A stretch of DNA of 64,000 nucleotides from Gammaproteobacteria bacterium (GTDB taxonomy: Bacteria; Pseudomonadota; Gammaproteobacteria; Steroidobacterales; Foliamicaceae). The stretch is from positions 1-64,000 of the forward strand of contig VYBN01000015.1 of assembly GCA_009844425.1 (NCBI GenBank), read 5' to 3'. The number at the start of each line of letters is the position of its first letter. The stretch's first letter is position 1. Both the position numbers and the translations under genes were made by a program. Of the stretch, positions 1-8,602 are shown piece by piece. The notes under the pieces are model-generated. The model worked only from the letters and a program-made list of their open reading frames with translations. It did no database searches and was not told the DNA's origin.

Positions 1-2675
1 GCTTCGCGTTCCGCCGCCCCGGCCGCCATTTGCCCCTCGGTCGCCGCGCGGGCGCGTTCGGCGCCGGCCTCCACCGCGCCCGGCGCGGGAGTTCCCGCTT
101 TCCGGCCCCGATCCCGCACATCGTCCGACCAACCGGCATGGGCCGCTTCGGTTTGCCTCGCGTGCGCTTCGCCGAGCGCGTCGCGGGCCGCCTCGTAATC
201 CGCCCTTCCGGGCACCGATGCCGGAACCGGTCCCGCCGGTTCCGGGAACCGCTCCGCGATGAACGCCGCGGCGTACTGCCTCAGCGTCTCCGCGTCCTCG
301 GGGGTCTGCGGCGACGCCACCCGGATCGCGCCCGCCGCGCCGAGCGGCCGCCCCCCGGCGCCTTCCCGCTCGCTCAGCCACGCGAAGAACGGTTGCCCCA
401 GCGCCCGGTCGATGGACTGCGCCTCCGAGCGCACCCGCGCGGCCTGCTCCGCCCAGCTTTCCGATTCCTGCCGGGCAAGCGAGGCCCGCTCCTCGAACCG
501 GCGCAGATCCGAGAGGTTGGCCGCCAGGCTCTCCTCGATCCCGGCGTGGCGGCTATCGCCGGTCTGGGTAGCGTAACGGCGCGAGGCCTCCGAGACGCGC
601 GAGGCCAGGTCCAGCACCTGGTGCCGCTCGGCGTATTCCCGCAGCCGGTTCCATGCCGCCGACTCCACCGTCTGACCGCGCCACCGCGCCGAGCCCTCCA
701 CGCCGATCTTCACCACCTTGTTCCACCCGCCGCCGATCCGCGCCTCGGCCGCGAGCACCGCCATCCGGTCCTTGGCGATGCCCGCGGTCTCGGCCATACG
801 CTCGTAATGCGTTTCCAACGCCTGCACCTGCGCGCTTTCGCTCTCGGTCACGCCGAGGGCGTGCGCCTGGCCGGTGGAGACGTCGCGGGCGTAGCGTTCC
901 GCGAGCCGCGTCGCGTCGGTGACCGCCGCGCTTCGCGCCGTGCCGGCCTCCGCGGAGAACTGCCGCGACAGGTTCCGGGCTTCCGAGGCCCTCTGTTCGT
1001 GCGAGGCCGCGAGCGATTGCGACAGGCGCACCCCGGCCGCGGGGATGCGGCTGGTGGCCGATGCCGCGTCGGCGACGACCGTGCCGTCGCCGGTCACCGT
1101 GAACGCCGCGCCCCCCGCCGCGTAGCCAGTGTGGCGGTGGTCGTCCACCTGAGCGGAAGTACGGATCTGGCGGCCCTCGACCGTCGCGTAGCGGTGCGTG
1201 TCCACTTGCGTGGAGGCCAGCGAGAAGTTGCCCGTCGAACTCTCCCTTGCCGCCGCACCAGCGGCCTCCTGGCCGACATGGAGCACGGAGGTCGCGAGCG
1301 ACGTCATCCTCGAGACGCCGAACGCGATCGCGGCGGCCAGGAACGGCACCGACATCGACAGATACCCCGACATCACCGCCACGTCGGTGGCCACCGCCCG
1401 GATGCCGGCCTGGGAGACCAGGGCGATCCCGATATCCCCGCCGGGCATGAGGGCGACGGCGCCCATGCGCTCGGCGGCTTCGCCCATCGCGATGCGGTGC
1501 AGGATCGCGTAGAGCGGCCCCCACGATTGCAGCCAAACCAGCCCGGTGACATAGGACTTGAAGATCGCCGCCCCCGCAGGGGTGAGCATCAGCAGCACCG
1601 CCATCGGGAACGCGCCGACGTACAGGCACTCGAACACGATCCGGAGCATCGGCACCCAGGTCTCGGCCTGCCGGCCAATGGCCCGGTAGGCGGAGACGGT
1701 CTGCGCCTCGGCGCGGGCCTCGGTATAGGCGGCGAGCGCCGCGACGTTGCCGGCCTCCGCCGCCCACTGCCCGCCGGCCTCGTGCACGGCGTTGAGCAGC
1801 ATCTGCTGGCGCAGGATCTCGGCGGCCGAGCGCGAGGCGCCGATCAGGAAGTCGTGCGCGGCCGGTAGCGCCGCCATGAGTTCGGCACGCGCCAGCGCCT
1901 CGGTGGCCGCGCCGGGGAAAAGCCGCCGCCCGAACACGGCGCCGGCGCGCGCCACCTCGGCCGCCCATTGCGGGCCGAGCCGACCCGCCGCGTCCGCGCA
2001 GGTCACGACCGCGCGGTCCACCCCGCCCCCGGCGTTGCGTTCGGCGAACTCCACCATGCGCGCGGGCGAGGCGCCCGCGGAGGGCGAGCGGCCCGTGTCG
2101 GTCACCAGCGTCCACAGGTCGGTAGACTCGCGCAGTTCGTCCGCGGAGACGTGCCCCAGCAGCAGCGCGTAGAACACGCACTGGCGCGCGTAGGCCCGCA
2201 AATTGCGGGCGAACACCGCGTCCGTCACTTCCAGGCGCGTCGCGTCCGCCGCGAGCCGCGCCCCGAAGATCATTCCGTGGCGCTGGTAGGCGAGATCGTT
2301 CGGCAGCGCGAACGCCTGCTCGGTCAGCCGGGTCAGCCCGTCGCCGACCTCGGAGGTCATCGAGGCGAACAGCGCCAGCCCGATGGGCACGTTGGCCACC
2401 ACGGCCGGGGCCAGCGCCGGATCGAGCCGGTCGACGACCCGAACCGTGGCCTTGGGCACGATCATCGCGCCCCACACGGCGACGAACATCAGGATCCATT
2501 TGCCGTTGTCCTTCCACGAGCCACCGAAGGCGGTGTGGAACAGCACCCAGGCCAAGCCCGCCGCGCCCGCGAGCTGCGCCAGCATCACGTACGCGCCACC
2601 GGACGTGATCGCCGCGACGGCGTTCAGGAGGTCGACCAGATACGCGCCGCCGCCGAGCGTGAATATTTCGTACAT
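1..2675 (-). CDS. traG: conjugal transfer protein TraG, N-terminal 891 codons (cut by window edge)
   Basis: The frame starting at ATG 2675 stays open to the left edge, so about 891 residues are visible and the C-terminus is missing. The start MYEIFTLGGGAYLVDLLNA and the membrane-rich first 450 residues match the TraG_N family, an inner-membrane protein of F-type systems that acts in pilus assembly, mating-pair stabilisation and entry exclusion. The remaining visible part is hydrophilic, Ala/Arg/Glu-rich and probably helical, as in the periplasmic part of TraG. The gene begins 33 nt after traH, the usual traH-traG order. Long arginine-rich frames on the opposite strand are shadows of this gene. 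Confidence 0.88.
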   Translation of the reverse strand, partial: MYEIFTLGGGAYLVDLLNAVAAITSGGAYVMLAQLAGAAGLAWVLFHTAFGGSWKDNGKWILMFVAVWGAMIVPKATVRVVDRLDPALAPAVVANVPIGLALFASMTSEVGDGLTRLTEQAFALPNDLAYQRHGMIFGARLAADATRLEVTDAVFARNLRAYARQCVFYALLLGHVSADELRESTDLWTLVTDTGRSPSAGASPARMVEFAERNAGGGVDRAVVTCADAAGRLGPQWAAEVARAGAVFGRRLFPGAATEALARAELMAALPAAHDFLIGASRSAAEILRQQMLLNAVHEAGGQWAAEAGNVAALAAYTEARAEAQTVSAYRAIGRQAETWVPMLRIVFECLYVGAFPMAVLLMLTPAGAAIFKSYVTGLVWLQSWGPLYAILHRIAMGEAAERMGAVALMPGGDIGIALVSQAGIRAVATDVAVMSGYLSMSVPFLAAAIAFGVSRMTSLATSVLHVGQEAAGAAARESSTGNFSLASTQVDTHRYATVEGRQIRTSAQVDDHRHTGYAAGGAAFTVTGDGTVVADAASATSRIPAAGVRLSQSLAASHEQRASEARNLSRQFSAEAGTARSAAVTDATRLAERYARDVSTGQAHALGVTESESAQVQALETHYERMAETAGIAKDRMAVLAAEARIGGGWNKVVKIGVEGSARWRGQTVESAAWNRLREYAERHQVLDLASRVSEASRRYATQTGDSRHAGIEESLAANLSDLRRFEERASLARQESESWAEQAARVRSEAQSIDRALGQPFFAWLSEREGAGGRPLGAAGAIRVASPQTPEDAETLRQYAAAFIAERFPEPAGPVPASVPGRADYEAARDALGEAHARQTEAAHAGWSDDVRDRGRKAGTPAPGAVEAGAERARAATEGQMAAGAAERE

Positions 2676-2708
2676 ACCGTGCCTCCGATCCACCGCGCCG
2701 CCAGGCGC

Positions 2709-4151
2709 TTAGCGGCCTCGGGCGTAGGCGAGGGCGGCCCGCAGGTCGGCCGACAGCGCGCCGGCGAGTTCGGTCTCGATCAGCCGGAGCTTTTCGACGA
2801 CGGCGAGCGCGGTGTTGAACCGCGCCAAGCCCTCGTTGCGGTGCTGCGCGAGCGCGGCGCGATTGGCCCGCAGGCCTTCGCGCCAGCGCTCCAGTTGCTC
2901 GCCGTCGGCGATGTCGAGCGTGCCCGCGCGCTCCTCCACCGTCCGGTGCAGGTCGGCGATCCAGACCTGCAGCAGGTCCAGCGCCACGGCCTCGGCAAGC
3001 GCGTCGATTTCGCTGTCGATCACCGCGCCGCGGTAGGCCGCGGCGGCGTTAATGACCCGGTACACGGGGATCGTAGTCAGGTTGACGAGGCCCAGCGCGT
3101 CGGGTGGCGGCGCCGTGTCGTTGCGCACGGCTTCCGCCAGGCGCCGCAGCAGGTCCGCGACCCGCGCCCGATAGCCGCGGTCGGCCGGGACGGCCGCCTG
3201 GCCCAGCGCCGGGTTCAGGCAGTCGGTGATGGTGTCGCATCGGTAGACCGGCAGGTTGCCGCCGCCCTCCATGAGCACTTCCGTCACGCGGCGGTCCAGC
3301 GCCAGCGGCTCGAGGATGCGCACCTGCGGGCCGGACGTGTCGCCGTCCGAGGTGGGCGCGGTGACGATCACGGTGCCCGAGACCGACATCGCGAACTCGG
3401 CGAGATCGGTGTCGGCGGACAGGAAGGCGGACGCCTGCACCGCCCGCCAGGCGTAGTTGACGTTGACCGGCACCTGGGCCGCCATGGGCCCGGTGGCCGA
3501 GGCGAGCGTCGAGTTGCGCTTGCCGCCCGCGCCGCAGCCGTGCTTCGCGGCGGCGTAGTCGGAGAAGATGCCCTGGGACGTGCCGATGGCGGCGCAGATC
3601 GCCTCGCTCGCGCGGTCGTTCTTCGCCCACGCCGCGCCCACCAGCGCCTGGGCGCTCTCGCAGGAGTTGAGGTTCTGGTTGTTCACCCACTGCGACAGCG
3701 CCCGGAGCTTGGACATCGTCTCGGCGATCACCGGCGAGATGGTCTCCAGCGCCAGCTCGAACGCGAACCCGGCGGCGTTCTGCGCCACCGCGCGGCCGAA
3801 CGCGATCAACTGGTCGGAGTCGATGAACGAGAACGCCCCGGCGAAGGCGTCGATGCCGCCGCAGCCGGCCCGGAAGCTCGGCAGGCTGAGCGTCGCGATC
3901 TGCTCGGTGCGCACCGGGGCGCGCATGTAGAGGTTGCCGAGTGTCCAGTGGCCGGAGGCCTGGCCGTCGAACGCGGTGGGCCCGGTGGTGTTCACGGCCG
4001 CGCCCTGCCAGAACGACTCCATTTCCGAGAGCACGTCCGCCGCCGCTGGCGCGGCCGCAAGCGCAACGGCAATCGGGAGCGCGGCAAGCGCCCGGATTCC
4101 TCCGGTGCGTGTGCCCTTCCGTGGTGCCCCCCAGGGCGCTTTAGTAGTCAT
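2709..4151 (-). CDS. traH: conjugal transfer protein TraH
   Basis: TraH is a periplasmic/outer-membrane protein needed for F-pilus assembly and, with TraF, TraU, TraW and TrbC, for extension and retraction. From ATG 4151 the product has 480 residues with a signal peptide (ALPIAVALAAAPAAADVLSE) and then the family features: a Gly-Cys-Gly-Gly segment (RAGCGGIDAFAGAFSFI), the WVNNQNLNSCESAQ segment and a long C-terminal helical region. The longer open frame to 4292 only reads through traF in another frame and is rejected. The start overlaps the traF stop by 11 nt, implying translational coupling. Confidence 0.9.
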   Translation of the reverse strand: MTTKAPWGAPRKGTRTGGIRALAALPIAVALAAAPAAADVLSEMESFWQGAAVNTTGPTAFDGQASGHWTLGNLYMRAPVRTEQIATLSLPSFRAGCGGIDAFAGAFSFIDSDQLIAFGRAVAQNAAGFAFELALETISPVIAETMSKLRALSQWVNNQNLNSCESAQALVGAAWAKNDRASEAICAAIGTSQGIFSDYAAAKHGCGAGGKRNSTLASATGPMAAQVPVNVNYAWRAVQASAFLSADTDLAEFAMSVSGTVIVTAPTSDGDTSGPQVRILEPLALDRRVTEVLMEGGGNLPVYRCDTITDCLNPALGQAAVPADRGYRARVADLLRRLAEAVRNDTAPPPDALGLVNLTTIPVYRVINAAAAYRGAVIDSEIDALAEAVALDLLQVWIADLHRTVEERAGTLDIADGEQLERWREGLRANRAALAQHRNEGLARFNTALAVVEKLRLIETELAGALSADLRAALAYARGR

Positions 4152-4959
4152 GGCCGGTCTCCCGTTGGGTGAGGACGAAGATGCGCTCGGCGAGCTGGTC
4201 CTCGGCGAGCACCCCGAACCCCACGGGCAGGACCTCGCGGGTTTCGGCGTCGAACAGGACGACCGCCGGCGTCGGCGCGCCGTCCAGGCCAAGCGCCGCG
4301 GCGCGGCCGTTGTCGGGCACGGCCTCCGGCCAGCCCTCCAGCGCCTCGCCGGTCATCGACACGGCCAGCACGTCGAGGCCGTGGCGCAGGGCGAACGCGC
4401 GCAGCAGCGGCCCGAACACCTTGCACTCGGAGCACGCCGGGTGGCCGAGATAGATCAGTCCGTAGCGTTCCGCCAGGTTGCGCAGCGCCGCATCGCGCTC
4501 CCCGCGCCGGGCGTCCGACCAGAGCTGCTTGGCGAGCGCGCCGACTGGGCGGGTCAGCGTGTAGTCCAGGTCCGGCGTCGCCCAGACCGTGCGCCGGAAC
4601 GCGTCGGAGAAGGCGGCGGCGCGCTCAAGGGTTTCCCGTTGAAGATGCAGATACGCGGCCACCTTCGCCGGCGACGGATCGAGTATCGCCGCCGCGCGGG
4701 ATTCCTCCAGCGCCTGGCGGATAGCCGCGATCCGTTGCGTCGCGCTTGCCAATGCCGGCACACCCGGATCGAACGGGATGCGAGATTCGTCGATGTACTC
4801 TTCCTCCCGGTCGCAGTAGAAGTGCCAGCCCAGGGTCTGCTCGCCGCCGGGCGCTTCGCACCAGCCGCGCCACTCCGCCGCTGCCGCGGCAGGAGACGTC
4901 AGGGCCACGGCGAGGCACGTAGCCAGCGCGCGCAAGGGATACGGGCGCCGGGGGATCAT
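4141..4959 (-). CDS. traF: conjugal transfer protein TraF (thioredoxin-like)
   Basis: TraF of F-type systems is a periplasmic thioredoxin-fold protein required for pilus assembly. The 272-residue product from ATG 4959 has a signal peptide (LATCLAVALTSPAAAAAEW), a helical middle and a C-terminal thioredoxin-like domain with HPACSECKVFGPLL, where CSEC occupies the CXXC position. F TraF lacks a redox-active CXXC, so this copy may retain disulfide chemistry, like TrbB or TraF of SXT-type elements. The cis-proline region is GAPTPAVVLFD. The start overlaps the traN stop in an ATGA and the end overlaps traH. Confidence 0.9.
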   Translation of the reverse strand: MIPRRPYPLRALATCLAVALTSPAAAAAEWRGWCEAPGGEQTLGWHFYCDREEEYIDESRIPFDPGVPALASATQRIAAIRQALEESRAAAILDPSPAKVAAYLHLQRETLERAAAFSDAFRRTVWATPDLDYTLTRPVGALAKQLWSDARRGERDAALRNLAERYGLIYLGHPACSECKVFGPLLRAFALRHGLDVLAVSMTGEALEGWPEAVPDNGRAAALGLDGAPTPAVVLFDAETREVLPVGFGVLAEDQLAERIFVLTQRETGHDY

Positions 4960-6098
4960 GGGTTCCGTCCGCGCAAGCGGCGCACGCGCTCCGCCATGTC
5001 GTCTTGCGTGCCGTCCTTCCCGGGCATGACGACGGCGGGCTCGCGCGCGCCGTCCTCCAGGTTCTGGGTGAACTCGGACAAATCCAGTCGGTCGAAGTCG
5101 ATGCGCTCGATCTGGCCGACCGTGAACCCCTCGCAGTGGCCCCAGCCGATGCCGAGCTGCGGGCGCGCCTGCTGGTGCAGGATGCGGCCGAGCTTGGAGC
5201 CGAACAGGCACCAGGCGCGCTCGCGCGTCACGCACACGCCGAACACGCGCTTGGCGCACCGCCGTCCCAGGTAATGGGTGTTGCCAGCGTGGCGTTCCTG
5301 GGCCAGTTCCCTTTCCTCCGCGGAGCAGTTCGCGAGTCCCACCAGCAGCCCGGAATCACGGCAGCAATTGGCCAGTCCCGCGAACTTGATTTCGCAGGTG
5401 CGCTCCTCGCCGGAGAAGAACCGCAGATCGTTGCGGTCGAACTCCTCCCCGCCCATCTCCAGCACCATGTTGAGCATGGCCGCCGAGCGCGCGAACCCGG
5501 TGTTGCCCCTGGACGCGACGGTTTCGCAGCCGGCGCCGACGCAGTACGACGCGCTTCCGCACGATCCCCCCCGCCCGGCGTCGGTCACGCCAGCGGCGCA
5601 ATCGGCCGAGCCGCCCGACGCGAGACCGCTGGCGCCGTGGCCGGCATCGTCCGGCGCGGACTGCACGGCCCGGGCGCGCGCCACCGCCGGATCGTTGGCC
5701 GGCACCGGGACGGCGGGGCGGACGGACGCGCCGTCGATCACCGCGCGTCCGGCGGAACCGCCGGGATCGCCGGGATCGGCCAGCCGCCGCTGCGCGGCGT
5801 TCTCCATCCCGGCGTCGGTGAGATGGCGCTCGGGAACGTTCGTGCCGGCGAAGCCGGGGACCGCTTGCGCCTTCAATGGGTCGTGGGCGATGGCGCCGGC
5901 CCGGGCGGCGCCGGCCTGGCCGACCTGCCGGGCCGCGTCCTTCGGGTCGTCGGCGCGGGCCGCGGTCCCCGACAGAATCCACAGCATCAGGCAGCAGGCG
6001 GCGAACATCGCCAGCCACGCCAGCAGCCGCACGATCCGGGTGGCCAGATCGACGAGCGGCGCCAGGCGGTGCGGCTCGGGTTCGCGCATCGTCGTCAT
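4956..6098 (-). CDS. traN: mating-pair stabilisation protein TraN (short form)
   Basis: TraN is an outer-membrane adhesin that stabilises donor-recipient contact. The 380-residue product is shorter than F TraN (about 600) but keeps a Cys-rich core (Cys from about residue 170 onward, including GLANCCRDSG and GRRCAKRVFGVCVTRERAWC) and the typical end FGSKLGRILHQQARPQLGIG followed by DLSEFTQNL. A hydrophobic signal/anchor (LLAWLAMFAACCLMLWILSG) lies near residues 20-40. ATG 6098 is chosen because it overlaps the upstream stop as ATGA; the frame upstream is a shadow. The reduced size suggests loss of the variable receptor-binding region. Confidence 0.86.
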   Translation of the reverse strand: MTTMREPEPHRLAPLVDLATRIVRLLAWLAMFAACCLMLWILSGTAARADDPKDAARQVGQAGAARAGAIAHDPLKAQAVPGFAGTNVPERHLTDAGMENAAQRRLADPGDPGGSAGRAVIDGASVRPAVPVPANDPAVARARAVQSAPDDAGHGASGLASGGSADCAAGVTDAGRGGSCGSASYCVGAGCETVASRGNTGFARSAAMLNMVLEMGGEEFDRNDLRFFSGEERTCEIKFAGLANCCRDSGLLVGLANCSAEERELAQERHAGNTHYLGRRCAKRVFGVCVTRERAWCLFGSKLGRILHQQARPQLGIGWGHCEGFTVGQIERIDFDRLDLSEFTQNLEDGAREPAVVMPGKDGTQDDMAERVRRLRGRNP

Positions 6099-6337
6099 GG
6101 CCGCAACCCCGGGCGTTCCGGGCGTTCGGCCGTCCCTTGGGCGGCTTGCCCGGCAAGCGCGGCCGGCCGGCACGGCGCGTCCGTTCGAGAGTCCGCGTAG
6201 GCGGAGCCCGACAGCGCCCAGAGCATCAGGCAATACCCGCCCGCCATCGCCGCCCAGGCGAGCAGGCGCACGGCATTCGCAACGCGCTCGACCGCGGCCG
6301 CGATCCGGCCATCGGGGGCGCTCGCCGCGGCCCTCAC
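6095..6337 (-). CDS. 80-residue membrane microprotein resembling the TraN N-terminus
   Basis: A GTG start at 6337 lies 6 nt after GGAGG and overlaps the trbC stop; the stop overlaps the traN ATG. The product contains AVRLLAWAAMAGGYCLMLWA and then LSGSAYAD, nearly a copy of the TraN segment RLLAWLAMFAACCLMLWILSG that follows it, so the gene looks like a tandem duplication of the TraN signal/membrane segment. After the hydrophobic stretch only about 30 polar residues remain. I do not recognise it as a named conjugation gene. Its position and coupling argue that it is translated. Confidence 0.65.
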   Translation of the reverse strand: MRAAASAPDGRIAAAVERVANAVRLLAWAAMAGGYCLMLWALSGSAYADSRTDAPCRPAALAGQAAQGTAERPERPGLRP

Positions 6338-7119
6338 GGCCGCCTCCCGAGCCGTTCGAGGTGCGCGATTGCGGTCTCGCGCGCGACAGCGCCCTCGGCG
6401 GCGATGGCTTCCAGCGCCGCGGCCAGGCCGATGTTGCCGGCCACCGCGTCGAACGGCGGCGGTGCGTCGTCCGCGCAGCCGCGGCTTGCACAGGCTGGGA
6501 CGCCGCCCGGCACGGCGATCACCGCCGGCACGCGCTCGACACCGAACAGCCTGAACAGCCGGGGATCCACGGCGACGCCGGATTCGTGGCCGCCCAGGCG
6601 ACGTCCGATCTCGGTTGCCGTGGCCCGCAGTCCGCCGGTAGATACGCCCCGCAGTACCAGCGGCGCGCCGGTCCGCGCGGTTTGCGCGGCCCACTGCGCC
6701 CAGCTCGCCTCCGGCACCGCCAGGCTCATGAACACCAGCACCTCGGCCGTGCCCTGGCGGGCGGCGAAATTCTCCACGGCCCGCCCCGCGTGGTTCTCGG
6801 CCGGAAGCGGAGCGGGGGTTTCGCCCATTCCGTCCGCGGCGCCGGCGACCGTCTCCGAAGCCGCCGAGCCGGCGCGCCGAAGTGCGTCGGCGACCGCCGA
6901 GCCGGTCCAGTCGGCAATCTCGCCGGACCCGGCCGATTCGCCGGACCCGGCATGGGCCGCGTCGACCAACGCGCGAACGTCGGCGATTTCCTGTCCGGCG
7001 CCGCCGGCTTCCTCAATGACGGCCCGCGCCAGATCCTCCGCCGACGGCGGCGGTTCCTGGGCCAGGGCCGGCGCCGCGCACAGCGCCAGCAACGCCGCGG
7101 CGGCGAGGCCGCGCCGCAG
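6334..7119 (-). CDS. trbC: F-type pilus assembly protein TrbC
   Basis: TrbC is a periplasmic pilus-assembly protein of F-type systems. The frame shows a signal peptide (RRGLAAAALLALCAAPALAQ), a variable linker, then the TrbC domain: EVLVFMSLAVPEASWAQWA, GAPLVLRGVSTGGLRATATE, DPRLFRLFGVERVPAVIAV. No ATG, GTG or TTG lies at a sensible position before the signal peptide; the frame runs back into traU. The coordinate given uses a CTG at 7119 directly before the signal peptide, with a weak GGCGGA before it, and is uncertain. The end overlaps the next GTG. The family call is firm, the start is not. Confidence 0.8.
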   Translation of the reverse strand: MRRGLAAAALLALCAAPALAQEPPPSAEDLARAVIEEAGGAGQEIADVRALVDAAHAGSGESAGSGEIADWTGSAVADALRRAGSAASETVAGAADGMGETPAPLPAENHAGRAVENFAARQGTAEVLVFMSLAVPEASWAQWAAQTARTGAPLVLRGVSTGGLRATATEIGRRLGGHESGVAVDPRLFRLFGVERVPAVIAVPGGVPACASRGCADDAPPPFDAVAGNIGLAAALEAIAAEGAVARETAIAHLERLGRRP

Positions 7120-7214
7120 CGTCCGCCGTGTGTGACACTGTCGTGTGCAAGTCTGCCGTGCGCAGCACCGCCCGGCTCGGGCGAGGGCTCCGGCGCGCTG
7201 TCCGAGGGTTTTCG

Positions 7215-8219
7215 TTACAAGATGCAGCAATTGCGTTTCCTCCACAGCAAATAGCCGAAGCTCTCGCCCGAAACGGGCAGTTCGCGAAGCGCCTCCCACA
7301 GCACCGAGGTCCGGCCCGTGGGGTTGCAGCCGGCCGCCGGTGTCGTCGCCGGCACGGGCTGCGTCATCTGCCAGCGGTACTGGCTTTTCTTCATGACCGG
7401 CATCGGGTAGTCGCCGCACAGCGCCGCCGAACCCGAGGTGCCCCGGGCCAGTCCCAGGCGGTGCAGCCGGTACACCAGCCGCTGGGCCGCGAGCAGCGAC
7501 GCCTGAACGCCGCCGACATGCGCGGCGACGTTGCCGGTCAGCGGATACATCCCGCCCTGGCAACCCGCGCACCAGAACAGCGGGTCGAGCGGCAGGCCCG
7601 CCGAGGCCGCGGCGCAGTCGGCCGCGCACGCCGCCTGCGCCGGCACATTCGCGAACAGCGCCGCCTCCGGGTTCAGCAGGAACGACAGCTCGTCGTCGAG
7701 CCACGCCGGATCGAGCTCGGAGATCCAGGCGATGTCGAGGCTCCCGCCCTCAAGACACCCGAGGTCGAGCAGCGCGCCGATCCACGACAACAGCGGATAG
7801 ACGTAGTAGTGCGCGTGCCACACGGAGCCCGCCGCGCCGTCGCCCATTGACGACCCGGTGCGCCCGCGCGCCGCCGGCAGGCCCGGATCGAGGTCCAGCC
7901 CGCCCAGGTTGGGGAAGCACCAGGGCGTGCGCGTGACGTCCACCAGCCGCGCCGGCTCCCACACCCCGAGCGACAGCCCGATGCGGGGGATGGGCGAACC
8001 GCAGAAGCAGATCGGAGACGAAGGGTTGGGCGTGTCCGGCGCGCCGGAGGCCCCACCGATGCTGACCGGCCCGATGGAGATCGGGAACAGGCACTCCCAG
8101 CACACGTCGGCGATCGGGTTGACGAAGCGGCCCGTGCACACCTGCGCCGAGGCGCCCGCGGACCAGAGCGCGAGGCCCAGGGAGGCGGCCGCGGCGGCCG
8201 CGAACGGCAGGCGCCTCAC
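7215..8219 (-). CDS. traU: conjugal transfer protein TraU
   Basis: TraU is a periplasmic, Cys-rich protein for pilus assembly and DNA transfer. The 334-residue product from GTG 8219 has a signal peptide (LPFAAAAAASLGLALWSAGASA) followed by family features: VCWECLFPISIGPVSIGG, ICFCGSP, TRTPWCFPNLGG, CAADCAAASAG and FWCAGCQGGMYPLTG, then the C-terminal QYRWQMTQP. GTG 8219 follows GGAGG by 7 nt and its last base overlaps the ssb stop (GTGA), which fixes the start; the upstream in-frame extension is arginine-rich shadow. Confidence 0.92.
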   Translation of the reverse strand: MRRLPFAAAAAASLGLALWSAGASAQVCTGRFVNPIADVCWECLFPISIGPVSIGGASGAPDTPNPSSPICFCGSPIPRIGLSLGVWEPARLVDVTRTPWCFPNLGGLDLDPGLPAARGRTGSSMGDGAAGSVWHAHYYVYPLLSWIGALLDLGCLEGGSLDIAWISELDPAWLDDELSFLLNPEAALFANVPAQAACAADCAAASAGLPLDPLFWCAGCQGGMYPLTGNVAAHVGGVQASLLAAQRLVYRLHRLGLARGTSGSAALCGDYPMPVMKKSQYRWQMTQPVPATTPAAGCNPTGRTSVLWEALRELPVSGESFGYLLWRKRNCCIL

Positions 8220-8602
8220 GGGCGTTCCTCCTTGCCGGGCGAACCGTCCGCGTTGCGGACGCGCCGCCCGAGCACGTTCAACACGCCCTGCGGGCCCGCG
8301 ACGACGATCTCGGTCACGACTCTGTCGTTGCCGTCGCGGTCGCGGTACTCGCGCGTGGAAAGGCGGCCCTCGACGAGCGCGGCGCTGCCCTTGCGGAGCA
8401 GCCTTTCGGCGGCGTCCGCCGCGGCGCCGTAGGCCACGACGCGATGCCACTCGGTGTTTTCGGCCGGTTGGCCGTCGCGGTCCGTCCAGCGCTCGGTCGT
8501 GGCGAGCGGGAACGACGCGGCCTTGTTGCCGTTGTTCAGCGCTCGGACCTCGGGGTCGCGTCCGGCGTGGCCGAGCAGCGTGACCCGGTTCATGTTCAGC
8601 AT
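8216..8602 (-). CDS. ssb: single-stranded DNA-binding protein inside the T4SS operon
   Basis: The 128-residue product is an OB-fold SSB: MNRVTLLGHAGRDPEVRALN, ERWTDRDGQPAENTEWHRVV, then LLRKGSAALVEGRLSTREYR. It binds ssDNA as a tetramer and could coat the transferred strand in the recipient. It lacks the acidic DDDIPF-type tip that recruits partner proteins in chromosomal SSBs; the C-terminus ends GSPGKEERP. ATG 8602 follows GGAGAC by about 7 nt and overlaps the traW end, and the stop overlaps the traU GTG, so the gene is fully built into the transfer operon, not carried as separate cargo. Confidence 0.92.
   Translation of the reverse strand: MLNMNRVTLLGHAGRDPEVRALNNGNKAASFPLATTERWTDRDGQPAENTEWHRVVAYGAAADAAERLLRKGSAALVEGRLSTREYRDRDGNDRVVTEIVVAGPQGVLNVLGRRVRNADGSPGKEERP

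Noticed and set aside
30-1868. 612-residue open frame on the plus strand
   Set aside because: Arg/Pro/Gly-rich with no domain; it is the antisense shadow of traG in high-GC DNA.
553-2517. 654-residue minus-strand frame overlapping traG
   Set aside because: Wrong frame of traG: repetitive Arg/Gly composition, while the traG frame from 2675 has clear membrane helices and family motifs.
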